A DNA stretch of 46,476 bases from Clostridia bacterium (lineage in GTDB: Bacteria; Bacillota; Clostridia; Oscillospirales; CAG-272), in NCBI GenBank assembly GCA_017481225.1, contig JAFUPM010000080.1, positions 1 through 46,476 on the forward strand. Direction: 5' to 3'. The position numbers and the translations under genes are program-made. The notes under the pieces were generated by a model. That model did not search any database, had not been told where the DNA came from, and worked only from the letters and a program-made list of their open reading frames with translations. Shown here piece by piece: positions 40,530 through 46,476 of the stretch (its first letter is position 1; every line of letters begins with the position of its first letter).

Positions 40530-41518
40530 TGATTTTTTCCTTAGCAATAACAGGCCCGACAGCATCGGGCAAAACCGCGCTGTCCATAGCTCTTGCAAGG
40601 AGGCTCTCGGGTGAGATAATCTCCTCGGACTCTATGCAAATATACCGAGGTATGGATATAGGCACGGCAAAGGCGACGGCAGAGGAGCGCAGTGCTGCTC
40701 CTCATCACCTTATAGACATAGTCGAGCCTACCGAAAGCTTCAGCGTTGAAAGCTACAGAGCCCGCGCCATAGAGTGCGCCGAGGGCATAGCTAAAGAAGG
40801 TAAGCTGCCGATATTCGTCGGCGGTACGGGGCTGTACGTTGATTCACTTCTCCGTGCGCCTCAGCTCGGTATCCCTGAGTCCGACCCCGAGTACAGAAGG
40901 AGACTTCTTGAAGAATATTCGGGCGAGGAGGGTGCGCTTAAGCTTTGGGAGAGGCTGCAAAGGGTTGACCCCGACTCCGCCGAGGCAATACATAAAAACA
41001 ATGTAAAGCGCGTTATCCGCGCACTGGAGATATACGACAGCTGCGGCATAACCAAAACCGAGCTTGACAGAAGGTCGCGCCTACCCTCGCCCGAGATATA
41101 CGTAGGTATGATAACCCTTGATTTCCACTGTAGAGACACTCTCTACGAAAGGATTGACAGGCGCGTTGACCTTATGATGGAGGAGGGGCTTCTCTCCGAG
41201 GTCAAAGGGCTCTACGAGGGTGGACAGCTTCGCTATGGCAGCACAGCGGCGCAGGCTATCGGATATAAGGAAATAATATCTCACTTAGAGGGGGAATGTA
41301 CCCTCGGTGAGGCAATAGAGAAAATTAAGCTCTCATCGCGCAGATATGCGAAGCGTCAGCTTACCTGGTTCCGTCATACGGCGGGGGCGTGTACGCTTTT
41401 TGTTGACGATGAGAAAGGAAATATGCGACGCGTAGAGGACGTCGTTTGCGAGGCTATGGAGCTTTCGCGGCTCTTTAAGGAGGATTTTTTGAGTAAATAT
41501 GAAACAGACAGAGCTTAA
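40529..41518 (+). CDS. miaA: tRNA dimethylallyltransferase MiaA
   Basis: MiaA adds a dimethylallyl group to N6 of A37 in tRNAs that read UNN codons. The 329-residue product has the P-loop GPTASGKT (9-16), SSDSMQIYRGMDIGTAK, HHLIDIVEPTESFSVESY, VGGTGLYVDSLL, the tRNA-binding VKRVIRALEIY, and the C-terminal QAIGYKEI and RRYAKRQLTWFRH. It starts within the stop of the hydrolase gene and its own end overlaps the galK-like gene by 20 bp. MiaA usually sits near mutL/hfq; here mutS, mutL and hfq are not in the window. Confidence 0.97.
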   Translation: MIFSLAITGPTASGKTALSIALARRLSGEIISSDSMQIYRGMDIGTAKATAEERSAAPHHLIDIVEPTESFSVESYRARAIECAEGIAKEGKLPIFVGGTGLYVDSLLRAPQLGIPESDPEYRRRLLEEYSGEEGALKLWERLQRVDPDSAEAIHKNNVKRVIRALEIYDSCGITKTELDRRSRLPSPEIYVGMITLDFHCRDTLYERIDRRVDLMMEEGLLSEVKGLYEGGQLRYGSTAAQAIGYKEIISHLEGECTLGEAIEKIKLSSRRYAKRQLTWFRHTAGACTLFVDDEKGNMRRVEDVVCEAMELSRLFKEDFLSKYETDRA

Positions 41519-42770
41519 GGAGTTAATTCGCTCGGGCGGACTTTCGCGTTACGGCGAGCTTTACTACGACCCTGCCACCGAGGCTGATAGATTTATTGCG
41601 GCTATCGATGCCTATAAGGACAGCTTCGGTGAGGCCGACGTTTCCGTGTTCTCGGTTCCCGGGCGGAGCGAGATTATCGGAAACCATACCGACCATAACG
41701 GCGGTAAGGTTATGGCGGGAGCTATAACCCGTGATATTATAGCTATCGCGTCACCTAACGGAGAGGACGTTATCAGGTATCGCTCCGAGGGCTATGCCGA
41801 GGATTTCGTCAAGCTCTCCGACGTAGCCTCACCCGAGAAATTCAAAAAATTTACCTCACGCGCCCTTGTTGCGGGTATGGCGGGAGGCTTTGTGAAAAGC
41901 GGCTACAAGGTTGGCGGCTTTAACGTTTATATGACCACCAAGGTGCTGAAGGGAAGCGGTCTTTCCTCCTCTGCGGCATTCGAGGTAATGATTGGAAATA
42001 TTCTTAACCACCTTTATAACGGCGGCGAAGTAGACAACAAGGAAATAGCGAAAATCGCACAGTACTCCGAGAACGCTTATTTCGGTAAGCCCTGCGGACT
42101 TATGGACCAGATGGCTTGCGCTGTCGGAAGCTTCGTTTATATTGATTTTAAGGATAAAGAGATGCCCACCGTGGAGCCCGTCAGCTTCTCGCTTTCGTCA
42201 CACGGGTACGCCCTTTGTATAGTAAACACGGGAGGAAGCCACGCAAATCTCAACGATGACTATGCATCTGTCCCGGCGGAAATGAAGGCGGTTGCCCGGC
42301 TGTTTTCAAAGGATATTCTCGTCGGTCTTACGGTAGATGAGCTTCTCTCGAAGGCAGCTCTTATCCGCCAAAAATTAGGCGACAGAGCGCTCCTTCGCGC
42401 AGTACATTTTATCCGCGAGTGCGAAAGAGTAGATAAGGCAAGGGAAGCCTTGAAGGGCGGAGATATCTCCTCCTTCCTTGAGTGCATAAAGGCATCGGGC
42501 AGCTCCTCATTCAGGTATCTGCAGAACGTATATACCAGCAAGGCACCGACGGAGCAGGGAATATCCTTAGCTCTCCTTATGTCGGAGATGTATCTTGAGG
42601 ACAAGGAGGGCGCTTTTAGAGTTCACGGAGGTGGCTTTGCAGGAACCGTTCAGGCTTTCGTCAGACTCTGCGACCTTGAGGGCTACGTCTCTTATATGAA
42701 CTCCGTTTTCGGCGAGGGCGCAACAGACGTCCTGGGTATACGCCCCCTCGGAGCCGTAAAGCTATTCTAA
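41499..42770 (+). CDS. galK: Galactokinase-like GHMP kinase
   Basis: The 423-residue GHMP-superfamily kinase carries the galactokinase-type signature [20 protein letters not shown] (about 54-73), the ATP loop [36 protein letters not shown] with the catalytic Asp region, and the C-terminal [16 protein letters not shown]. The sequence GNHTDHN replaces the classical GEHTDYN, a variant common in Clostridia proteins annotated as galactokinase. No galT, galE or transporter is adjacent, so the substrate could be galactose or a related sugar. AAGGAGG sits at 41479, about 13 bases before the ATG. The start overlaps miaA. Confidence 0.83.
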   Translation: MKQTELKELIRSGGLSRYGELYYDPATEADRFIAAIDAYKDSFGEADVSVFSVPGRSEIIGNHTDHNGGKVMAGAITRDIIAIASPNGEDVIRYRSEGYAEDFVKLSDVASPEKFKKFTSRALVAGMAGGFVKSGYKVGGFNVYMTTKVLKGSGLSSSAAFEVMIGNILNHLYNGGEVDNKEIAKIAQYSENAYFGKPCGLMDQMACAVGSFVYIDFKDKEMPTVEPVSFSLSSHGYALCIVNTGGSHANLNDDYASVPAEMKAVARLFSKDILVGLTVDELLSKAALIRQKLGDRALLRAVHFIRECERVDKAREALKGGDISSFLECIKASGSSSFRYLQNVYTSKAPTEQGISLALLMSEMYLEDKEGAFRVHGGGFAGTVQAFVRLCDLEGYVSYMNSVFGEGATDVLGIRPLGAVKLF

Positions 42771-42828
42771 CGTTAATAAAAAAGCGGGTAAGTTTGCCCG
42801 TCTACTAAAAATAAAGGAGGCTACCGTA

Positions 42829-43923
42829 ATGGCAGCAAAGGCAAAAAAGACTACTGAAAAGGAGCCTGCAGTAAAGCAGGACAAAAAGGCGGCTTTAGAA
42901 ACCGTCCTTCAAAGAATTGAAAGAGAATGCGGCAAGGGCTCTATTATGAGACTTGGAGAGACCTCGACCCTCAACGTTTCTGCAGTTTCCACGGGCTCTC
43001 TCGCCCTTGATTTTGCTCTCGGTATCGGCGGTATTCCCCGCGGAAGAATTACCGAGATATACGGCCCTGAGTCCTCGGGTAAAACTACTATTGCTCTCCA
43101 CGTTATAGCAGAGGTTCAAAAGCAGGGCGGTGAGGCTGCCTTCATCGACGCTGAGCATGCCCTTGACCCCGTCTATGCGAAAAAGCTTGGAGTAGATATT
43201 AACAATCTCCTCGTTTCTCAGCCCGACGACGGTGAGCAGGCGCTTGAAATTGCCGAAACCCTCGTTAATTCGGGCGCTGTTGATATCATAGTTATCGACT
43301 CTGTTGCCGCGCTGGTTCCCCGTCAGGAGCTGGAGGGCGATATGGGTGCATCACACGTAGGTATCCAGGCGCGCCTTATGTCCCAGGCTATGAGAAAGCT
43401 TTCGGGTGCTATAGCTAAGTCCAACTGTATCGTTATCTTCACAAACCAGCTTCGTGAGAAGGTGGGCGTAATGTACGGCAACCCCGAGGTTACCACGGGC
43501 GGTAAGGCTCTTAAGTTCTACGCCTCCGTAAGAATTGACGTGCGCCGCGTTGAGTCGCTGAAGAACGGCTCCGAGGTTTACGGCTCTCACACCAGATGTA
43601 AGGTTGTAAAAAATAAGGTTGCACCCCCATTCAAGACTGCTGAGTTCGATATTCTCTACGGTTCGGGTATCTCCAAGTCCTCCGAGATTATAGATATGGC
43701 AATTCAGCTTGAAATTATAGAGAAGAGCGGCGCGTGGTTCTACTACGATGGCGAAAGACTCGGTCAGGGTAAGGACAACGTAAGAAAGCTTATTGAGTCG
43801 GACAAGGAGCTTATGGATAAGCTTGAAACCCTCGTGCGCGAGAAGGTTAAGTCGGGCGAGGCATCTGAGGACGCCGTAGTTGACGACGAGTTCGAGATAA
43901 GCGATTTTGACTCCGAAATCTAA
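42829..43923 (+). CDS. recA: Recombinase RecA
   Basis: RecA forms filaments on single-stranded DNA, performs strand exchange and triggers LexA self-cleavage. The 364-residue product has Walker [36 protein letters not shown]-binding loop L1, [30 protein letters not shown] (loop L2), and the acidic C-terminal tail. AAAGGAGG (42813-42820) lies eight bases before the ATG. The 58-bp gap from the galK-like gene shows no consensus promoter or LexA-type palindrome, so recA may be read from upstream. recX follows after five bases. Confidence 0.99.
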   Translation: MAAKAKKTTEKEPAVKQDKKAALETVLQRIERECGKGSIMRLGETSTLNVSAVSTGSLALDFALGIGGIPRGRITEIYGPESSGKTTIALHVIAEVQKQGGEAAFIDAEHALDPVYAKKLGVDINNLLVSQPDDGEQALEIAETLVNSGAVDIIVIDSVAALVPRQELEGDMGASHVGIQARLMSQAMRKLSGAIAKSNCIVIFTNQLREKVGVMYGNPEVTTGGKALKFYASVRIDVRRVESLKNGSEVYGSHTRCKVVKNKVAPPFKTAEFDILYGSGISKSSEIIDMAIQLEIIEKSGAWFYYDGERLGQGKDNVRKLIESDKELMDKLETLVREKVKSGEASEDAVVDDEFEISDFDSEI

Positions 43924-43928
43924 TAGGT

Positions 43929-44522
43929 ATGCCTACTCTTTCCTACATTAAAATAATAAAGGAAAAGCATCTCCTCCGCCTTGGTATTTCCGAGGGGGAG
44001 GAGTGTGCCGCTTATACGGTTACGGAACGCACCTTTTGCGATATAGGTAAGCCCTCGCGGGGCGAGGAGCTGGACACCGATACCGTCGGGGCAATAAAGC
44101 TTTGCGACGAATATATCAGAGCGAAAAGGAAAGCTCTGTCCTTACTCTCCTATGCCGACAATAGCGAAAGAGGGCTTGTACTGAAGCTCCGCCGCGCAGG
44201 ATTTGCAAGGGAGATATCCGAGGAGGTAAGCCGCGAGATGGTATCCTTAGGATACATAAACGAGGACAGAAGCCTTGAGAGGCTGCTCCTTTCCGAGGCT
44301 AACGTAAAGCTGCGCGGACCGAGTAAGCTTATACCATGTGCTGTCTCCCGTGGGTATTCTCCCGCCGACGCAAAAAGGGTACTTTTCCGTCTTGTTGAGT
44401 CAGGGGAAGTTGACCTTAGGAGAAATGCCGACGCCCTTGTAAAAAGGAAGCTCGGAGACGCGCCCGACCCCGAGGAGCGTCGCGCTCTCCTATACAAAAA
44501 CGGATATAAAATTCGCGACTGA
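43929..44522 (+). CDS. recX: Regulatory protein RecX
   Basis: RecX binds RecA filaments and modulates their extension. The 197-residue product lies five bases after recA, the conserved arrangement. It has the three-helix tandem architecture: ALSLLSYADNSERGLVLKLRRAGF, EEVSREMVSLGYINEDRSLERLLLSE, then RGYSPADAKRVLFRLVESGEVDLR and a C-terminal KRKLGDAPDPEERRALLYKNGY repeat. An N-terminal beta domain of about 60 residues precedes it, as in longer Bacillota RecX proteins. Its start context (AATAGGT) is weak, which fits translational coupling to recA. Confidence 0.92.
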   Translation: MPTLSYIKIIKEKHLLRLGISEGEECAAYTVTERTFCDIGKPSRGEELDTDTVGAIKLCDEYIRAKRKALSLLSYADNSERGLVLKLRRAGFAREISEEVSREMVSLGYINEDRSLERLLLSEANVKLRGPSKLIPCAVSRGYSPADAKRVLFRLVESGEVDLRRNADALVKRKLGDAPDPEERRALLYKNGYKIRD

Positions 44523-44561
44523 CAGCTTCAGTTCAATTCGCGATTTTCCGGCTTAATATGC

Positions 44562-44599
44562 TAAAATGTCAATAATTATTTACAAACCGCTTGGTTTTT
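44562..44599 (+). promoter_or_regulatory. azlC promoter -10 and leader hairpin
   Basis: An extended -10 (TATGCTAAAAT, hexamer 44562-44567) lies 40 bp before azlC, with no clear -35. A small AAACC/GGTTT hairpin with a T-run (44584-44599) follows, just before the start codon, and could act as a weak attenuator. Confidence 0.45.
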
Positions 44600-44607
44600 G
44601 AGTAAAA

Positions 44608-45327
44608 ATGAAAGAAAACAACAGCTTTAGGCGCGGTGTTATAGACGGATTGCCTATATGCTTCGGCTACCTCGCCGTGTCCTTTGCCTTCGGTATATTC
44701 TCCGTAGGGCAGGGACTGTCGGTGCTGGAGGCAATTCTCATATCCGCCACAAATCTCACCTCGGCAGGTCAGCTTGCCGCAGTTCCCATAATCGCCGCAG
44801 GCGGCAGCTATATTGAGCTTGCGCTCTCTCAGCTTGTGATTAACGCAAGGTACGCCCTAATGTCGGTTTCGCTCTCCCAGAAGATGGGCGCGAGCATCAG
44901 ACCCCGCCACAGGCTTCTTATCGCCTTTGCCAACACCGACGAGGTTTTTGCCGTTGCATCGTCGAATAAGGAGCAGGTAGGCAAATTATATCTGCTGGGA
45001 CTTATTCTGACGCCCTTTTTCGGTTGGACCCTCGGAACGCTTCTCGGCGCTGTGGCAGGAAATATTTTGCCCGAGGCTCTTGTCTCGGCTCTCGGTATAG
45101 CCATATACGCGATGTTCATAGCCATAGTCGTTCCCGTAGCGAAGGAGTCGCGTGGAGTGCTTATAGCTTCTCTGGCGGCGGTGGCTCTGTCAGCGCTTCT
45201 TTACTACACCCCCGTGTTATCGGATATTCCCGCAGGCTTCGCCATTATAATTACCGCCGTGTCGGTAAGCCTGGTTATGGCACTTGTTGCGCCTATTGAC
45301 GTAGAGGAGGCGGAGTGCAATGATTGA
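44608..45327 (+). CDS. azlC: Branched-chain amino acid exporter subunit AzlC
   Basis: AzlC is the large subunit of the AzlCD (LIV-E) exporter for branched-chain amino acids and analogues. The 239-residue multi-pass protein has the family N-terminus RRGVIDGLPICFGYLAVSFAFGI, SATNLTSAGQLAAVPIIAAGGSYIELALSQLVINARYALMS, and the NTDEVFAVAS segment. Six or seven hydrophobic helices are visible. No Shine-Dalgarno is seen before the ATG (GAGTAAAA), so initiation is probably weak. The stop overlaps the azlD start by 8 bp (ATGATTGA). The partner azlD carries an in-frame stop. Confidence 0.93.
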   Translation: MKENNSFRRGVIDGLPICFGYLAVSFAFGIFSVGQGLSVLEAILISATNLTSAGQLAAVPIIAAGGSYIELALSQLVINARYALMSVSLSQKMGASIRPRHRLLIAFANTDEVFAVASSNKEQVGKLYLLGLILTPFFGWTLGTLLGAVAGNILPEALVSALGIAIYAMFIAIVVPVAKESRGVLIASLAAVALSALLYYTPVLSDIPAGFAIIITAVSVSLVMALVAPIDVEEAECND

Positions 45328-45643
45328 TTTCGTAGAGAATTTCTTCATTTATCTTCTTATTATGGCAGGCGTTACCTATCTTGTGAGAATGATTCCCCTC
45401 CTGCTCGTCAGGCACAAGATAACCAACCGCACCCTGCGCTCCTTCCTTTACTACGTTCCATAGACCGTCCTTTCGGCGATGACCTTCCCTGCGATACTCT
45501 ACTCCTCGGGGAATATGATATCTGCCGCCGTCGGCTGTATTGCCGCACTTGTGCTTGCCTACCTCGGCAGGTCATTGCTTACCGTTGCCGCCCTTTCGGC
45601 TTTATCGGTATTTCTTACGGAGCTTCTCTTTATGCTGCTTTGA
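45320..45643 (+). pseudogene. azlD: AzlD subunit interrupted by an in-frame TAG
   Basis: The frame starts with ATG 45320 inside the azlC stop and runs 107 codons to TGA 45641-45643, a normal AzlD length, but codon 48 is TAG (45461-45463). Both sides read as one AzlD protein: VTYLVRMIPLLLVRHKITNR and LRSFLYYVP before it, and TVLSAMTFPAILYSSGN after it. Family members usually have Tyr at or near that position (YVPYAVL), so TAC or TAT to TAG is a one-base change. No frameshift is present and the second half is not decayed, so the event is recent, an assembly error, or read through. Other genes here (MBOAT, ylxQ) use TAG as a true stop. Confidence 0.85.
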
Positions 45644-45800
45644 TACGTGCTTGCAGAGCGCAGATATCGCTCACATTCAACATAACCGCAGAGCGCAGAT
45701 ATTTTAGCATATATTATGTTGAATTTGCAGTATAAACAGATACTATAAGGTATAGATAATATATACTTAATACAAAAATAAACAATTTTTCAAAAAAGTA
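45644..45800. other. azlD-rpsL gap with inverted repeat
   Basis: GCAGAGCGCAGATAT occurs twice (45655 and 45688 regions). ATTCAACATAA (45675-45685) pairs perfectly with TTATGTTGAAT (45714-45724) over a 28-base loop. No T-run follows. No gene is supported between azlD and the rpsL promoter. Confidence 0.55.
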
Positions 45801-45829
45801 TTGACAAAAGGATTGTTTAATGTTAGAAT
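45801..45829 (+). promoter_or_regulatory. Promoter of rpsL operon
   Basis: TTGACA (45801-45806), 17-bp spacer, TAGAAT (45824-45829), giving a leader of about 140 nt. A further TATAAT (near 45917-45922) in the AT-rich leader may be a secondary -10. Confidence 0.88.
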
Positions 45830-45974
45830 AGTGGTACTGTGCGTAACTAGGGTGTATTGCGCCCTTTTGCCGGTAACTGTGAATATATCGGCGCGGCTCT
45901 AATATAATTATATGTAGTATAATTTTTGTGGGCGGCTGATGTAGATATTTATTTTTTGCGAAAGGAGGAAAATC

Positions 45975-46388
45975 ATGCCAACCTTTAACCAGCTCGTTAA
46001 GAAGGGTCGTCAGGACAAGGCATACAAGTCCAAGTCCCCCGTTCTCCAGAGAGGCTTCAACGCTCTCAAGAACAAGGCTATCGACCAGTCTGCACCTCAG
46101 AGAAGAGGCGTCTGCACCAAGGTTACAACCGTTACCCCCAAGAAGCCTAACTCGGCTCTTCGTAAGATCGCCAGAGTAAGACTTACCAACGGTATGGAGG
46201 CTACGTCCTACATTCCCGGTATCGGCCACAACCTTCAGGAGCACTCCGTTGTTCTTATCCGTGGTGGACGTGTTCGTGACTTGCCCGGTGTACGTTACCA
46301 TATTATTCGTGGTACTCTCGATACCCAGGGTGTTGCAAACCGTAAGCAGAGTCGCTCCAAGTACGGAGCAAAGCGGCCGAAGAAATAA
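45975..46388 (+). CDS. rpsL: Small ribosomal subunit protein uS12
   Basis: S12 sits at the decoding centre of the 30S subunit and helps control fidelity. The 137-residue product has the invariant [61 protein letters not shown] and the basic C-terminus [13 protein letters not shown]. The lysines in TPKKPNS, where streptomycin-resistance changes occur, are wild type. AAAGGAGG lies six bases before the ATG. The usual next genes rpsG and fusA would follow beyond the window. The remaining 88 bases hold an AAATCT/AGATTT hairpin and no gene start. Confidence 0.99.
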   Translation: MPTFNQLVKKGRQDKAYKSKSPVLQRGFNALKNKAIDQSAPQRRGVCTKVTTVTPKKPNSALRKIARVRLTNGMEATSYIPGIGHNLQEHSVVLIRGGRVRDLPGVRYHIIRGTLDTQGVANRKQSRSKYGAKRPKK

Positions 46389-46476
46389 GGTACATTTGGA
46401 CGTATGTGCGACGTGCTGTGATGTTAAATCTGTTTAGATTTTACTAAACCCACATATATTACAAAACGAGCACTAA

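Noticed and set aside
42771..42828. LexA-type operator before recA
   Set aside because: The 58-bp gap contains no GAAC-N4-GTTC-type palindrome. Any SOS control would have to act further upstream.
45320..45643. TAG read as a sense codon in this organism
   Set aside because: TAG terminates MBOAT (23795-23797) and ylxQ (5947-5949) at family-appropriate ends, so global amber recoding does not fit. A local event is more likely.

Overview
The window looks like chromosomal DNA of an uncultured anaerobic member of the Bacillota (Clostridia), probably from a gut-type habitat. The evidence is a rimP-nusA-ylxR-ylxQ-infB cluster, an addB-type nuclease with the Gram-positive iron-sulphur signature, a CarD-type regulator, ECF-type thiamine uptake (ThiT) under a TPP riboswitch, strong Shine-Dalgarno sites and sigma-A promoters with 16-18 bp spacers. 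Lineage below class is a guess. No rRNA, tRNA, CRISPR array, insertion sequence or prophage was seen.

Layout. 1-2943: the 3' part of a large repeat-containing coiled protein with a C-terminal membrane anchor, and a 70-residue basic partner. 3148-9050: the translation/transcription cluster rimP, nusA, ylxR (rnpM), ylxQ, infB, closed by a strong terminator. 9138-12311: a long surface lipoprotein. 12312-13493: a gene-poor stretch, then carD. 13565-18111: on the minus strand, an OmpR-type winged-helix regulator and addB. 18196-19460: a KDPG aldolase fused to a VOC domain, followed by a three-fold repeated terminator-like unit. 19598-25305: a four-gene surface locus (SGNH lipoprotein, small membrane protein, MBOAT acyltransferase, second SGNH protein) that probably acylates an exported glycan. 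25339-29477: on the minus strand, thiT with its riboswitch, and a separate HAD phosphatase / Met-gamma-lyase-like / thiamine pyrophosphokinase operon. 29559-31993: an unrecognised 768-residue acidic coiled-coil protein. 32222-35256: minus-strand Eis-like acetyltransferase, truncated ParB-like protein and an OGG-type glycosylase. 35271-44522: plus-strand series DUF6062-like, YhaN-like ATPase, rbsK, lipase-like hydrolase, miaA, galK-like, recA, recX, with several overlapping gene ends. 44562-45643: azlC and an amber-interrupted azlD. 45801-46388: rpsL with a near-consensus promoter.

How the parts relate. ThiT (uptake) and thiamine pyrophosphokinase (activation) form a thiamine salvage route; no thiamine biosynthesis gene is present here. 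The MBOAT/SGNH locus has the parts of an acetyl-transfer machine: a membrane acyltransferase and two extracytoplasmic SGNH proteins.

The most unusual signals are: (1) a 30-bp minisatellite (six exact-period units) inside thiamine pyrophosphokinase; (2) an in-frame TAG in an otherwise intact azlD; (3) hairpins placed between the Shine-Dalgarno and the start codon of both nusA and infB; (4) separate intergenic tandem arrays with 49-, 80- and 103-bp periods; (5) the SGNH-MBOAT surface locus; (6) an AddB lacking a visible Walker A motif and without addA beside it.
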